Part shown: piece after piece, positions 31,909-43,140 of the stretch
Numbering within the stretch: position 1 is the first letter of the stretch
How the letters are laid out: each line of letters begins with the position of its first letter
From: Citrobacter gillenii
GTDB lineage: Bacteria; Pseudomonadota; Gammaproteobacteria; Enterobacterales; Enterobacteriaceae
Length of the DNA stretch: 64,000 nucleotides
Direction: 5' to 3'
NCBI RefSeq assembly: GCF_013337685.1
Contig: NZ_SUQN01000002.1
Location: forward strand, 558,001 to 622,000
Made by a program: the position numbers and the translations under genes
The notes under the pieces: model-generated
Databases searched by the model: none
Seen by the model: only the letters and a program-made list of their open reading frames with translations
What the model was told of the DNA's origin: nothing

Positions 31909-31941
31909 ATTGATAATGATTTTGATAAGCATTATTAATCA
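31909..31941. promoter_or_regulatory. Fur-box array upstream of fiu
   Basis: The segment contains TTGATAATGATTTTGATAAG followed by GCATTATTAATC. GATAAT/ATTATC hexamers recur in direct and inverted order, as in Fur-binding regions. It ends about 100 bp before the fiu start. Confidence 0.75.
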
Positions 31942-32046
31942 GTGCGACTTTTTAGCATTCATTAATTCAAAAATAAATACATTTATTTACATTGGATTCA
32001 AAATTCCAACATGATGGTTACAAATTGTGCAGGGAGTACGGAGAGC

Positions 32047-32080
32047 AAAAAAGAAAACTGCATTCAGGACGAATGCAGTT
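32047..32080 (-). terminator. Rho-independent terminator of mcbA
   Basis: On the minus strand AACTGCATTC pairs with GAATGCAGTT around a 5-nt loop (32056-32080) and is followed by TTCTTTTTT. It lies 14 bp past the mcbA stop. Confidence 0.88.
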
Positions 32081-32093
32081 AGGCTGAGGGAGA

Positions 32094-32354
32094 TTACTTG
32101 TAGATAGTTGCGGTACCGTACATCTGATTTTTACCGCCAGCAGCATTAACCACAAAGCCTTTTGCGCCTTGCTCTTTCGCTTTTTCCGCCAGCTTGTCTT
32201 CAAGATCGGTCAGGCTTGACGCGCCGGTAGCCGACACGGTTCCGGAAGCCTGTAGCGGGCCGGTGGCAGGACTGGTATTAGGCGGTGCAGCAAAAGACGC
32301 AAATGTCATGCCGGTGAGTACGGTAGCGGCAAGGAGTGTGAGGCATTTCTTCAT
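32094..32354 (-). CDS. mcbA: YhcN/DUF1471 protein McbA
   Basis: McbA is an 86-residue periplasmic protein. In E. coli it is repressed by McbR (YncC) and its overproduction causes mucoidy through colanic acid. The signal peptide is MKKCLTLLAATVLTGMTFAS, ending at FAA. The mature domain carries SSLTDLEDKLAEKAKEQGAK and GTATIYK, paralogous to YbiJ. It has its own terminator and is divergent from rlmF. Confidence 0.92.
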   Translation of the reverse strand: MKKCLTLLAATVLTGMTFASFAAPPNTSPATGPLQASGTVSATGASSLTDLEDKLAEKAKEQGAKGFVVNAAGGKNQMYGTATIYK

Positions 32355-32565
32355 AATGATATCCTCTGAGAAACAACGGGTAGTGCCTGATAAGTTTAGG
32401 ACGTCATTGCCGGACGTTTACCGCAAAAAATTGATGGACAACTGAGTGTTTTTTGAACGATTTGTTTTGTGGAAATCCAGCACAAATTATCGATTTTCCG
32501 TGCCATGCGTGTTTACCGCGTGGCGTTATGCGGGTATCTTACGCCGCTGTTAATAGGAGAATGTT

Positions 32566-33492
32566 ATGCCCCCCCAGAAACCGGGATTACACCCACGCAA
32601 CCGCCACAATGGCCGTTACGATCTTGCCACGTTATGCCAGGTTACGCCCGAATTGACGCAATTCCTCACCATTACGCCAGGCGGCGAGCAGAGCGTTGAT
32701 TTTGCTAACCCATTGGCTGTGAAGGCGCTGAATAAAGCCCTGCTGGCGCATTACTATGCGGTGGCTAATTGGGATATTCCGCAAGGTTACCTGTGCCCAC
32801 CGGTACCGGGTCGGGCGGATTACATTCATCATCTGGCCGATCTGTTGGGCGAAACGACGGGAACTATCCCGGCGAATGCGAGCGTGCTGGACGTCGGCGT
32901 TGGGGCAAACTGTATTTATCCGCTGATTGGCGTGCACGAATATGGCTGGCGGTTTACCGGCAGTGAGACCAGCCAGGAAGCATTGAGCAGCGCACTGGCG
33001 ATCGTTAACGGTAATCCTGGGTTAACCCGTGCTATTCGCCTGCGCCGTCAGAAAGATTTGTCGTCTATCTTCAACGGAATTATTCATAAGAATGAACAGT
33101 TCGAAGCGACACTGTGCAATCCGCCGTTCCATGATTCAGCAGCTTCTGCCCGCGCCGGAAGTGAGCGTAAACGTCGTAACCTGGGACAGGACAAAGACGA
33201 TGCGCTGAACTTTGGTGGGAAACAGGAGGAGCTCTGGTGTGAAGGTGGCGAAGTGGCGTTTATCAAAAAAATGATCGCCGAAAGCCAGGCCTTTGGTCGC
33301 CAGGTGATGTGGTTCACCACGCTGGTTTCACGCGGTGAAAATCTGCCACCGCTGTACCACGCCCTGACGGATGTGGGGGCGGTGAAAGTGGTCAAAAAAG
33401 AAATGGCCCAGGGGCAAAAGCACAGCCGCTTTATTGCCTGGACCTTTATGGATAACGATCAGCGTCGCCGTTTTATGGCGCGTCAGCGCTAA
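32566..33492 (+). CDS. rlmF: 23S rRNA (adenine-1618-N6)-methyltransferase
   Basis: RlmF (YbiN) uses SAM to make m6A1618 in 23S rRNA. The 308-residue protein has SAM motif [15 protein letters not shown] and the N6-adenine catalytic motif NPPF (in [11 protein letters not shown]). The N-terminal part (about 1-90) is probably RNA-binding. It is convergent with ybiO, and the two stop codons overlap by 4 bp. Confidence 0.95.
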   Translation: MPPQKPGLHPRNRHNGRYDLATLCQVTPELTQFLTITPGGEQSVDFANPLAVKALNKALLAHYYAVANWDIPQGYLCPPVPGRADYIHHLADLLGETTGTIPANASVLDVGVGANCIYPLIGVHEYGWRFTGSETSQEALSSALAIVNGNPGLTRAIRLRRQKDLSSIFNGIIHKNEQFEATLCNPPFHDSAASARAGSERKRRNLGQDKDDALNFGGKQEELWCEGGEVAFIKKMIAESQAFGRQVMWFTTLVSRGENLPPLYHALTDVGAVKVVKKEMAQGQKHSRFIAWTFMDNDQRRRFMARQR

Positions 33493-35723
33493 ATCGTCGG
33501 TTCTGTCGGCGGCAGCGGATCGGCTGCTGCCGTGGGGCCATTCACCGGTGCGGGCAAAACCTGGTAGGTCTGTACCGGCGCGCGCACGTTGGCCAAATCA
33601 AAGTATTTTTTCACCTGACTGTCGAGCGCAAAGCGTACCGCCCACTGCTTCAGCGGTAAGGTGGTGAACGACACCCGCAGCGTAAACGCCGTATTGGTTA
33701 ACCCGACAATGCCCGCGAATGACGGCTCGCCAATAATGAATCCGCGAATATCTTCTCGTTCCATCACCGCCGTAACGGCATCCTTCAACGCCTGATTGGC
33801 TTTATCGGCATCCTCATGGCGGTCCACGTCGTAATTGGCGACGACCGATCCAATGCCCCGTACAAAGTTGGCGAAGGTGGTTATCGATGACCACGGGATA
33901 ATATGGTACGCCCCGGTGTCCTGGCGCACACCGACTGAGCGAATCGACATGCGCTCAACCGTGCCGGTTAGCGGACCGATGGTGACCAAATCACCGGTGT
34001 TCATGCCATTTTCAAACTGGATAAAGATCCCGGTAATAATATCTTTTACCAGTGTCTGCGAGCCGAAGGAGATAGCCAGCCCCAGCGCGCCCGCGCCTGC
34101 CAGTAACGGGGCAATATTGACCCCAATTTCCGACAACACGATCATGATAGTGATGGTGCTGATAATCACCGCCAGCGCGTTGCGAAACAGTGTCAACAGT
34201 GTACGGGTACGTGCGCTGGGCAGGGGCCGGCCGTGGATATCCGAGGTCAGACGGTTTTCAATCAGGCTGGCGAGCAGGGTCCAGCCGATAGCGGAGAAGA
34301 ATAAAATCAGCGCGATACGGATCAGAATATCCACTGTTTTTTCTCCCGCGCCGTAATGCAGCCAGTTCCAGAAGTCGAACAGCCCCCAGGCGTTGAGCAG
34401 CAACATGATGGCGACACAGACCGTCAGGATCCGCGCGATGCTTAACGCCGTCGACAACCAACCATTCAGGCGTTTTTGCAATTCCGGATAACTGCGCTGG
34501 GTGTGTGGTGAAAGCGTAATGGTTTTGGCGATCCAGCGGGAAAACATACCAGAAATAAAGGCGGCGATGCCGATAATCACCAGGCTGCGCAGCGTTGCTC
34601 CCATCATAAACTTCAGGCTGTTGCCCGGATCAAACAGCGAGAAGAAAAACAGCACGATGAAATAGGCGCTGGCCAGCCAGTGCCAAACCAGCGCAAAGGC
34701 GCGGATAAACAGGCTGAAAAAAGCCAGCGACCTTTCTGCCAGACTCTGCAAATGCTCGGTGATCTCTTTCTTGTTCCTGAAGATCAGATACAGCGCCCAC
34801 AGCGTAATGCACAGCATGATGATGACGTTAGCCATGGCGCCAACCTGTACATTGACCTGATTCGAGACGATGGGCACCACCACGATCAGCCCGTAGCCAA
34901 TCAGGCTGCTGAGTGAGCTCAGGCGACGATTCCAGTAGCGTGCGCTTGCAGTCTGAATGTTGAACGGACGCAACTCGGCTACTGTCGGGCAAAATATCAG
35001 GCGTAAAATGGCCTTAAAGAACTCAATCAACGCGAAGGCATTAAGAAACAAACTTTGCTGGAAAGCGATAGTGCGGCTGCCGGCGTTCATGCGATCGCTT
35101 AAGATCTGCCCAACAAACAGCGTCAGGGCCAGCAGCAATAAATCGATGATGAACGCGCCAATAATCATGGCGGGAAGCTGTAGCCAGTTGCTGCGGTCAC
35201 GATTTTTTTGCCGCGCCCATTGCCCCATTTTGCGATACAGCGGCAACGCACATAAGCGTACCAACCAGTAAAATCCGAACACGGATACCGCCAGCATAAA
35301 AAAGTGAGTCAGGGCATTGGTGAACGATTGCGGATTAAAAGTTTTGTGCGGAGCGTCGGTGATATTGCGATAAAGCTGGGCGAATCGGCTGGAGAGAGCT
35401 TCCCCGTAGTGGCGACTGACATCGGTCACGTTCTCGAGTACCGTTTTTTCTTCCGTCAGCGTGGGAGGGACGATAGTGGGGACCGGTTCAGGAGGCGGCG
35501 TTGCCGCTACTTTACGCAGTTGACCTATCAACTCCTGGCGTGAGGCATTATTCTCCAGCACGTCTGCCAGGGCACCGTAGGCGGCTTTTTTTTGCTCAAC
35601 GTCAGGTTCAGCAGCGGGCTCCGCTGGTGGGCTGGCGGAGGCGGTGGACGTTACGCCGGGTATCGTGACCGCCTGAACGGGGACGCTCAGTAGAAAAAAA
35701 CAGATGAATAAGATCCACCGCAT
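33489..35723 (-). CDS. ybiO: Moderate-conductance mechanosensitive channel YbiO
   Basis: YbiO is an MscS-superfamily channel of the inner membrane that opens under hypo-osmotic stress. The ATG at 35723 gives 744 residues with a signal peptide ([18 protein letters not shown]), a periplasmic linker, about ten or more membrane helices and the C-terminal MscS module. The pore helix is rich in G and A ([19 protein letters not shown]), followed by the beta domain ([19 protein letters not shown]). A start nine codons upstream is possible but less fitting. Confidence 0.94.
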   Translation of the reverse strand: MRWILFICFFLLSVPVQAVTIPGVTSTASASPPAEPAAEPDVEQKKAAYGALADVLENNASRQELIGQLRKVAATPPPEPVPTIVPPTLTEEKTVLENVTDVSRHYGEALSSRFAQLYRNITDAPHKTFNPQSFTNALTHFFMLAVSVFGFYWLVRLCALPLYRKMGQWARQKNRDRSNWLQLPAMIIGAFIIDLLLLALTLFVGQILSDRMNAGSRTIAFQQSLFLNAFALIEFFKAILRLIFCPTVAELRPFNIQTASARYWNRRLSSLSSLIGYGLIVVVPIVSNQVNVQVGAMANVIIMLCITLWALYLIFRNKKEITEHLQSLAERSLAFFSLFIRAFALVWHWLASAYFIVLFFFSLFDPGNSLKFMMGATLRSLVIIGIAAFISGMFSRWIAKTITLSPHTQRSYPELQKRLNGWLSTALSIARILTVCVAIMLLLNAWGLFDFWNWLHYGAGEKTVDILIRIALILFFSAIGWTLLASLIENRLTSDIHGRPLPSARTRTLLTLFRNALAVIISTITIMIVLSEIGVNIAPLLAGAGALGLAISFGSQTLVKDIITGIFIQFENGMNTGDLVTIGPLTGTVERMSIRSVGVRQDTGAYHIIPWSSITTFANFVRGIGSVVANYDVDRHEDADKANQALKDAVTAVMEREDIRGFIIGEPSFAGIVGLTNTAFTLRVSFTTLPLKQWAVRFALDSQVKKYFDLANVRAPVQTYQVLPAPVNGPTAAADPLPPTEPTI

Positions 35724-35809
35724 GACTCCTCCCATGAGAAACAAACACAAAAGGATAAGTATAGATGCCCGGACGGGAGGGTCATGAAATCAGAACATTC
35801 TGGGGGAGA

Positions 35810-35834
35810 ACCTCCCTTCGGGGAGAAGGGAGGT
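35810..35834 (-). terminator. Terminator of the glnHPQ operon
   Basis: A perfect 10-bp stem, ACCTCCCTTC/GAAGGGAGGT with loop TCCCC on the minus strand, begins 8 bp past the glnQ stop. The tail is TCTCCCCC, so it may be a weak terminator or mainly a stability hairpin. Confidence 0.65.
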
Positions 35835-35841
35835 GTCAGCA

Positions 35842-36564
35842 TCAGGAAACGTGCTGTAAAAATTCCTGCAGACGCTGGCTGGGCGGATTTTCAATCAAGG
35901 TTTGCGGATTACCGTCTTCGGCAATACGGCCCTTATCAATGAAGATCAGGCGTGAGGCCACTTTTTCGGCAAAGCCGATTTCGTGGGTCACAATCACCAT
36001 CGTCATACCTTCTTCCGCCAGATCCTGCATGACTTTCAGCACTTCGTGACGCAGTTCCGGGTCAAGGGCTGAGGTCGGCTCATCAAACAGCATCATTTTT
36101 GGCTTCACCGCCAGCGCACGGGCGATCGCCACACGCTGTTGCTGGCCGCCTGAAAGCTCAGAAGGGTAGTGATGCGCACGCTCGGCGAGGCCCACTTTAG
36201 CCAGTAACTCTTTGGCCTGTTTCTCAGCCTGATCTTTCTTCGCCCCGCGCACGCGCAGCGGCCCAAACATGACATTCTCCAGCGCGGTCAGGTGTGGGAA
36301 CAGATAGAACTGCTGGAATACCATCCCGGCTTCTTGGCGTATTAACCGCTCGTCGACCTTCGGATCGTTGACCTTCAGACCATCGACAATCAGTTCGCCG
36401 GAGGTTATCTCTTCCAGCTTGTTAATGCAGCGCAGCAGGGTCGACTTACCGGAGCCGGAAGGCCCGATAATCACCACGACTTCGCCCTGACCAATATTCA
36501 GATCGATGTTATGCAGCACCTGGGTAGGACCAAAATGCTTAGAGACGTTTTTAAATTCAATCAC
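35842..36564 (-). CDS. glnQ: Glutamine ABC transporter ATPase
   Basis: GlnQ is the 240-residue ATPase that drives high-affinity glutamine uptake with GlnP and GlnH. Motifs are Walker [11 protein letters not shown]-loop [12 protein letters not shown], signature LSGGQQQR, Walker [14 protein letters not shown] and the switch histidine VTHE. It overlaps glnP by 4 bp and is the last gene of glnHPQ. Confidence 0.97.
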   Translation of the reverse strand: MIEFKNVSKHFGPTQVLHNIDLNIGQGEVVVIIGPSGSGKSTLLRCINKLEEITSGELIVDGLKVNDPKVDERLIRQEAGMVFQQFYLFPHLTALENVMFGPLRVRGAKKDQAEKQAKELLAKVGLAERAHHYPSELSGGQQQRVAIARALAVKPKMMLFDEPTSALDPELRHEVLKVMQDLAEEGMTMVIVTHEIGFAEKVASRLIFIDKGRIAEDGNPQTLIENPPSQRLQEFLQHVS

Positions 36565-37220
36565 AGGATTTTCATCCTTCTTTCCAGACGACGCAGAACG
36601 AAGCTCAGCACCAGCGTAATAATCAGATAGAACACCGCAACGGCGCTCCAGATTTCCAGTGCGCGGAAGTTACCGGCAATGATTTCCTGACCCTGACGGG
36701 TCAGTTCAGCGACGCCAATGACAATAAACAGTGAGGTATCTTTAATGCTGATGATCCACTGATTACCCAGCGGTGGCAGCATACGACGCAGCGCGAGCGG
36801 TAAAATGACGTGACGAATAGTCTCTGTGCGTGAGAGACCCAGCGCCAGCCCGGCTTCGCTGAAACCTTTATGAATTGAGAGCACTGCGCCACGGGTGATT
36901 TCCGCGATGTAGGCACCGGAGTTAATCATGATGGTGACGACGGCGGCGCTGAAAGGATCAATGCGTAAGTCGTTAAACGCCATCGGCAGGGCGAAGTAAA
37001 TAAACATCACCTGCACAACAATGGGGGTGCCGCGGATGACTTCGATAAATACCAGCGCAACGTGGTTGGCTATCCAACCGCCGAAGGTACGTGCAAAACC
37101 TGCTGCCAGCCCGATTACCAGGCCGCCAGCCAGACCGAGGACCGAAATCCACAGGGTCATTTTGGCGCCTTCAATCAAGAGCGGAATGGCGGGCCAAATG
37201 GCACTCCAGTCAAACTGCAT
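36561..37220 (-). CDS. glnP: Glutamine ABC transporter permease
   Basis: GlnP is a 219-residue permease with about five membrane helices and the EAA loop [20 protein letters not shown], where GlnQ docks. As a homodimer it forms the channel for L-glutamine. It is separated from glnH by a REP pair and overlaps glnQ by 4 bp. Confidence 0.97.
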   Translation of the reverse strand: MQFDWSAIWPAIPLLIEGAKMTLWISVLGLAGGLVIGLAAGFARTFGGWIANHVALVFIEVIRGTPIVVQVMFIYFALPMAFNDLRIDPFSAAVVTIMINSGAYIAEITRGAVLSIHKGFSEAGLALGLSRTETIRHVILPLALRRMLPPLGNQWIISIKDTSLFIVIGVAELTRQGQEIIAGNFRALEIWSAVAVFYLIITLVLSFVLRRLERRMKIL

Positions 37221-37265
37221 ATGTCGTTCCTGTTACCGTGGTGTAAATATTCAAATGCCTGTTTT

Positions 37266-37344
37266 GCCGGATGCGCCAGGCTTATCCGGCCTACAGGTCT
37301 CAAATCTGCTGGTGTAGGCCCGGTAAGCTTCGCGCTACCGGGCA
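37266..37344. repeat. REP pair (BIME) between glnH and glnP
   Basis: The two palindromes GCCGGATGCG...TTATCCGGCCTAC and GTAGGCCCGGTAAG...CTACCGGGC lie inside the operon. Such an element can protect upstream glnH mRNA from 3' exonucleases, which would raise the amount of binding protein over permease. Confidence 0.88.
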
Positions 37345-37357
37345 ACATCGCGAGTTA

Positions 37358-38191
<834 letters not shown>

Positions 38192-38246
38192 TTAACAAGA
38201 AGGTGTTACGTTTTGCTGCACAATAAGTAGGGCAAAGTGGGCAGCC

Positions 38247-38276
38247 TGCACCGTTTCGGGGCACTCATTTGGTGCG
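38247..38276. promoter_or_regulatory. Two overlapping NtrC boxes upstream of glnH
   Basis: TGCACCGTTTCGGGGCA (38247-38263) and GGCACTCATTTGGTGCG (38260-38276) both fit the NtrC consensus TGCAC-N7-GTGCA with one or two mismatches each. Their centres lie about 100-120 bp upstream of the expected start site, the usual distance for an enhancer. Confidence 0.85.
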
Positions 38277-38420
38277 TGAAGGGGGCGGCACAAACGATAT
38301 GACTATTTAGCGTAAAAATTGTTGATAAAACAATCTTTCGTTAACGATTGTGTGAGGTGATTATTACAAATATTTTACTTTACAGTGATAATCGATCAAT
38401 GTTATGCACTAAAAAAGTGC

Positions 38421-38442
38421 AAAACCCCCGCCGGAGCGAGGG
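38421..38442 (-). terminator. Rho-independent terminator of dps
   Basis: On the minus strand CCCTCGC-TCCG-GCGGGGG forms a stem with one G-T wobble and is followed by TTTT. It lies 28 bp past the dps stop. Confidence 0.8.
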
Positions 38443-38469
38443 TTATATAGGAATTTCTTATCATGACCG

Positions 38470-38994
<525 letters not shown>

Positions 38995-39020
38995 CTATGT
39001 TCCAGGTCATTCAACGAGAG

Positions 39021-39030
39021 TAAGTATAGA
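39021..39030 (-). promoter_or_regulatory. dps promoter -10 element of sigma-S type
   Basis: The minus strand reads TCTATACTTA. The C before TATACT is the -13 C favoured by sigma-S. It lies about 50 bp upstream of the dps ATG, as in E. coli. Confidence 0.65.
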
Positions 39031-39237
39031 CCTAAAATTAGTTTTAATTTTCTGGCCTTACCTATCACTTTAATAGTGAACAGGATGGAAAATATAAATA
39101 TTCAATTAGATCATGCGCATAAGTGCAATTGTAATCTGTTGTCAGCTATTTTTTCTGGATGTTTATATTCGTAGGAAATAGGAATTGAGAAACAATGTCG
39201 GTATAAGAATAATAATCACTGAGATAAACAAAAGGCT

Positions 39238-39268
39238 ATTCTGCATGATTATGCAAACCATGCAGAAT
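39238..39268 (-). terminator. Probable terminator of rhtA
   Basis: A perfect 10-bp stem (ATTCTGCATG/CATGCAGAAT) with an 11-nt loop lies 10 bp past the rhtA stop, with TTTTGTTT a few bases beyond on the minus strand. Confidence 0.65.
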
Positions 39269-39277
39269 AACGACAGG

Positions 39278-40165
39278 TTAATTCACGTCAAGTTGCTTAA
39301 TTTGCGGCTCTTTACGGATGGTGAGCGTAGAGCCCATTGACGCGGCAATAATGGCTCCCAGCGCCAGCATTTGTACCATCGTCAGCGTTTCTCCGAGGAA
39401 GATCATGCCGGAAACAGCCGCCAGCGCAGGCTCCATGCTCATCAGCGTGCCAAAAGTGCGCGTAGGCAGGCGCGTTAAGGCGATCATTTCCAGCGAATAG
39501 GGCAGCGCCGTAGAGAGGATGGCGACCGCTAAGCCCAATGGCAGAATCGACCAGTGCCACAGCGCATCTCCGGCCTGAATCGCGCCCAGCGGCACGAAAA
39601 TGATCGCTGCAATCAGCGACCCTACCGCCACGGTTGCCGGGCCATGCTCTTCACCAGCACGCTGGCCGGTAAGAATATAGACTGCCCAGCAGGCACCTGC
39701 GCCCAGCGCCAACGCGGCACCGGTTAAGTCGACGTGCGACACGTCCTGACCCAACGGCAGCAGGAACCAGAGCCCGAGTACGGCCAGTGCGACCCAAATG
39801 AAATCCACTGGGCGTCGGGAAGAGAACAGCGCGACTGCCAGCGGTCCGGTGAACTCCAGCGCCACGGCAATACCGAGCGGGACGGTCTGAATCGACAGGT
39901 AGAAGAGATAGTTCATCCCACCCAGCGACAGACCATAAAACAGCAGAGGAAGACGCTGCTCTTTGGCAAAGCGTAACCGCCAGGGTTTAAAGAATGCGAT
40001 GAGGATTAGCGTTCCCAGTGCCAGACGTAGCGCGGTAACGCCTGGTGCGCCGACAACAGGGAATAGCGACTTCGCCAGTGATGCTCCGCTTTGTATAGAG
40101 GACATTGCAATCAGCAGAACCAAAATAGGTAACCAGACTGGCGTTTTACGTGACGACCCCAGCAT
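39278..40165 (-). CDS. rhtA: Threonine/homoserine exporter RhtA
   Basis: RhtA is a DMT-superfamily exporter of threonine, homoserine and some other amino acids. The 295-residue protein has ten predicted helices in two EamA repeats. I choose the ATG at 40165 (MLGSSRKTPVWLP). The in-frame ATG five codons earlier would place the start inside the GGAGAAAGG ribosome site. Confidence 0.95.
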   Translation of the reverse strand: MLGSSRKTPVWLPILVLLIAMSSIQSGASLAKSLFPVVGAPGVTALRLALGTLILIAFFKPWRLRFAKEQRLPLLFYGLSLGGMNYLFYLSIQTVPLGIAVALEFTGPLAVALFSSRRPVDFIWVALAVLGLWFLLPLGQDVSHVDLTGAALALGAGACWAVYILTGQRAGEEHGPATVAVGSLIAAIIFVPLGAIQAGDALWHWSILPLGLAVAILSTALPYSLEMIALTRLPTRTFGTLMSMEPALAAVSGMIFLGETLTMVQMLALGAIIAASMGSTLTIRKEPQIKQLDVN

Positions 40166-40508
40166 CCTTTCTCCTGTCAATTTAAGTAAAAGAGCGAGTG
40201 TACTGGAAATACACGCAGGTGGTTGAGTATTCGTTGAAAAAAAAACTGCACAGATCCGTACAATGGCCTGAAAGTGATGGATTAATAATCTGCGTGATTA
40301 GGAATTTTCCGGATGAATGTGCCGTATTGTGCGCGCAATAATGGCATTATTCGTTATAAAAGTGATGTTAATTGAAAGAGATAGCGGGTGTTTGAAATGT
40401 TCTGTTACATGAAAACCCCCGTTAGACATCGCTAATCGCAAAGAGTTTCCCATCAATTTTTGGTATATTTAAAACTTAAGATTTACTTGAAGCACATTTG
40501 AGGTGGTT
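40166..40508. other. rhtA-ompX divergent intergenic region
   Basis: These 343 bp hold no gene. The ompX side is A/T-rich, with TTGGTATATTTAAAAC near 40460 as a possible -10 region and the leader AGCACATTTGAGGTGG just before the ATG. In E. coli this leader is a target of the sRNA CyaR; pairing here is expected from the conserved GAGGTGG but cannot be tested by eye. I found no clear operator. Confidence 0.5.
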
Positions 40509-41024
40509 ATGAAAAAAATTGCATGTCTTTCAGCACTGGCCGCTGTTCTGGCTTTCTCCGCAGGTTCCGCTGTTGCGTCTACTTCTACCGTGACCGGTGG
40601 TTATGCTCAGAGCGATGCTCAGGGCGCTGCGAACAAAATGAACGGTTTTAACCTGAAGTATCGCTACGAGCAGGACAACAACCCGCTGGGCGTAATCGGT
40701 TCTTTCACTTACACTGAAAAAGATCGTACCGATGCTTCTGGCGACTACAACAAAACCCAATACTACGGCATCACTGCAGGTCCTGCTTACCGTCTGAACG
40801 ACTGGGCAAGCATCTACGGCGTTGTTGGTGTTGGCTACGGTAAATTCCAGAACGCAGCATCTCCTGCTGACAACCACAGCACCAGCGACTACGGTTTCTC
40901 TTACGGTGCGGGCCTGCAGTTCAACCCGATCGAAAACGTTGCTCTGGACTTCTCTTACGAGCAGAGCCGTATTCGTAGCGTTGACGTTGGCACCTGGATT
41001 GCTGGCGTGGGTTACCGCTTCTAA
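40509..41024 (+). CDS. ompX: Outer-membrane protein OmpX
   Basis: OmpX is an eight-stranded outer-membrane barrel of the Ail/Lom family, linked to adhesion and complement resistance in relatives. The 171-residue precursor has signal peptide MKKIACLSALAAVLAFSAGS ending at AVA before STSTVTGG. The barrel ends with the outer-membrane signature GVGYRF. I choose the ATG at 40509; a GTG six bases upstream overlaps the ribosome site. Codon use is that of a highly expressed gene. Confidence 0.97.
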   Translation: MKKIACLSALAAVLAFSAGSAVASTSTVTGGYAQSDAQGAANKMNGFNLKYRYEQDNNPLGVIGSFTYTEKDRTDASGDYNKTQYYGITAGPAYRLNDWASIYGVVGVGYGKFQNAASPADNHSTSDYGFSYGAGLQFNPIENVALDFSYEQSRIRSVDVGTWIAGVGYRF

Positions 41025-41044
41025 TCACTTCGGTGATATGAAAA

Positions 41045-41071
41045 ATCCGCCTCTAGGGGCGGATTTTTTTT
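41045..41071 (+). terminator. Rho-independent terminator of ompX
   Basis: The stem ATCCGCC/GGCGGAT (41045-41064) is followed by a run of eight T residues, directly between convergent ompX and opgE. Confidence 0.92.
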
Positions 41072-41088
41072 GTCTGTGATTTGCACGG

Positions 41089-42675
41089 TTAGCGTGATTT
41101 GGTCTCGAAGATATCGGTACCAAGATGGTTGTAGTCCACCTTCTGTAATTTAAAGTTGGTGATATACACCGGTCCGGCCTTTTTCTCCGAGATAAAGCGG
41201 TAGCGGTTGGTAATTTCTTTCGCGCTGATCCCAGTCCACTGTGAGAAAAAGCTCAGGAAGTCATTCGCGGAACGACGGGCTTTAATCACTCGGTGTGCTT
41301 TATCGTCGCTGGATATCACCATAAACGGCACCTGGAAATTCTGCTGGAACTGATCGTCGTGTGCCAAATACTGCACTTCTTTACCGCGTTCTTTAAAGGC
41401 GAGCCCATGATCGGAGAAGTAAACCATCGAGAAGCTGTCGCCGCTGTTATGCAGCTGATCGTAGAGCTGGCGCAGCAGGTCGTCGGTCTGCTTCATGGTG
41501 TACAGATAACACGATGTCTCTCTCGACTGAACGAAGGTCTCGTATTTTCCCTGGGTACGATCGCAGGCCTGCGGATGCGAACCCATCAAGTGCAGCACGA
41601 TGAGCTGGGGTTGAGTTCGCTCCGTTTCTAACACCTGAGCAGTCATCTTCAACAGCGCTTCATCGCGGGTGTTCTTATCGGCTTCGAAGTCACCGTTTTT
41701 CAGGAAATGAACTTCGTCAGCGCGTTTGGCGATACTGGCGATTGCCGTATCGTATTCACCGATCTGTCCCTGGTTAGAGAACCACCATGTCTGGAATCCG
41801 GCGCGGTTGGCGAGGGTGACAAAGTTATCCTGGAACTGCGGCTTATCATCGACCACCCGATTCAGCGTTAAGCCAAGTGATTTCTGCGTTGATCCGCTGG
41901 CCGCGATGTAATCTGCAAAAATATAGCCGTTAACGCTGCTGGCAAACGGTGTGTTGTCCCAGTGGCCGCCGAACGCGCCTAGCGCATCGCGACGGGCGCT
42001 TTCACCAATCACCACGACATAGGTGTGGTACTTAGGTTTCACCGCCGTCACAGTCCAGGTGTCTTTAACGCTCGCCAGCTTTGCCATGCGGTCTTGTTCA
42101 TCAAGAACCTCGTAATTATTGACGATAACGTCCTTGGCAAAGCGAAACACCGGATAGCCGGTATCTTTTAATTTGAAGACGCCGCCCCAGGCGAGGTTTT
42201 GCACCGGCGTCACAAAAAACGCCACGATGCTGACCAGCAAACACAGACTGTCGAATTTGTTCCAGCGGCGTTGCGTCGCGACTTTTTTACGCCGTACAGC
42301 GAGCACGCCGAGGGCAAAGATAAACACGCCAACCAGGTAGTTGTACCAGGGGAAGATGGTCAGGATTTCGGTGGACTCTTCCATGTTGGTCGAGTGCAGC
42401 GCCAGCAGGGTATTGAAGTTGGGCGAGCCGTAAGCCTGACCAAATGGAAAATACATTGCTGCAATCAGTGAACAAATGCCGATCAGCGTTTTTTGCGTGC
42501 GCGGTGCATATTGCCACAACAGCAGCAGTATGCAGGTAAAGGCGACGCTATAAAGCAGGCTAAGCGGGTAGCCCAGTGCGAGGTTGATCAGCAGAGACTG
42601 TAAGAAATAAAAGCCAGTCCACGGGCTTAGCACCCGGCTACGAGCAATAAGCGAATCTTTGAGGGTTAAATTCAT
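41089..42675 (-). CDS. opgE: Phosphoethanolamine transferase for periplasmic glucans
   Basis: OpgE (YbiP) adds phosphoethanolamine to osmoregulated periplasmic glucans. The 528-residue protein has about four or five N-terminal helices and a periplasmic sulfatase-fold domain with the metal/nucleophile motif VVVIGESARRDALGAFGG and the zinc ligands FSDHG. I choose the ATG at 42675 (MNLTLKDSLIARS), which matches E. coli. The longer frame of 50 more residues has Cys-rich sequence with no similarity known to me. Confidence 0.92.
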   Translation of the reverse strand: MNLTLKDSLIARSRVLSPWTGFYFLQSLLINLALGYPLSLLYSVAFTCILLLLWQYAPRTQKTLIGICSLIAAMYFPFGQAYGSPNFNTLLALHSTNMEESTEILTIFPWYNYLVGVFIFALGVLAVRRKKVATQRRWNKFDSLCLLVSIVAFFVTPVQNLAWGGVFKLKDTGYPVFRFAKDVIVNNYEVLDEQDRMAKLASVKDTWTVTAVKPKYHTYVVVIGESARRDALGAFGGHWDNTPFASSVNGYIFADYIAASGSTQKSLGLTLNRVVDDKPQFQDNFVTLANRAGFQTWWFSNQGQIGEYDTAIASIAKRADEVHFLKNGDFEADKNTRDEALLKMTAQVLETERTQPQLIVLHLMGSHPQACDRTQGKYETFVQSRETSCYLYTMKQTDDLLRQLYDQLHNSGDSFSMVYFSDHGLAFKERGKEVQYLAHDDQFQQNFQVPFMVISSDDKAHRVIKARRSANDFLSFFSQWTGISAKEITNRYRFISEKKAGPVYITNFKLQKVDYNHLGTDIFETKSR

Positions 42676-42919
42676 ATGCCACTGTTGCAAAAACGCCATG
42701 TGCTTACCCTGGCGCAAAGGGTCATTGCCTGCCTGAGAGAGCGAGAAGAGGGATGAGGTCCGCATCTGCGAGCCGCAATATACGCAGGGCTGCGAAAAGA
42801 TAGAGTGTGTACGGGAGAAGGTCAACTACTACAAAGAAAATGTTTTGCGAAGGGGATGGCAAAACGGACAAAAAGAAGGGTTATTGGGAGACAAACTGAC
42901 CACCGTATCGAGGAGACGG

Positions 42920-42951
42920 CAGGAAAAAGAAGCGGCGTACCGCGACGCCGC
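42920..42951 (-). terminator. Terminator of mntS
   Basis: On the minus strand GCGGCGT-CGCGGT-ACGCCGC forms a perfect 7-bp stem (42932-42951) followed by TTCTTTTT, immediately after the mntS stop. Confidence 0.88.
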
Positions 42952-42952
42952 A

Positions 42953-43081
42953 TTATTTTCCGGAAGGTTTATCCTGCTCCGGTTTGCCGTTGATCATGTC
43001 GCACAGCATCGCGATCAGCATTAACCGTACTTTAAAGGGAGAGTGACTAAACACGCGCATACACCTCTTGAATTCATTCAT
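42953..43081 (-). CDS. mntS: Small manganese protein MntS (42 residues)
   Basis: MntS raises intracellular Mn2+, probably by inhibiting the MntP exporter. The frame begins MNEFKRCMRVFSHSPFKVRL and ends DKPSGK at 42 residues, the E. coli length, with most residues alike. The ribosome site AGGAGG lies 5 nt before the ATG at 43081. A terminator follows the stop. The locus was earlier regarded as the sRNA gene rybA. It is divergent from mntR and has an MntR-type palindrome upstream. It is too short for routine gene finders. Confidence 0.93.
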   Translation of the reverse strand: MNEFKRCMRVFSHSPFKVRLMLIAMLCDMINGKPEQDKPSGK

Positions 43082-43140
43082 ATGAACCTCCTGACTTCAC
43101 ATTCCCATCAGTCCTTGAGGGATGTCTTTATTATATACAG

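Noticed and set aside
42676-42825. N-terminal 50-residue extension of OpgE
   Set aside because: The extra residues have no signal or membrane logic, and the internal start gives the family length. The region is more likely promoter and leader.
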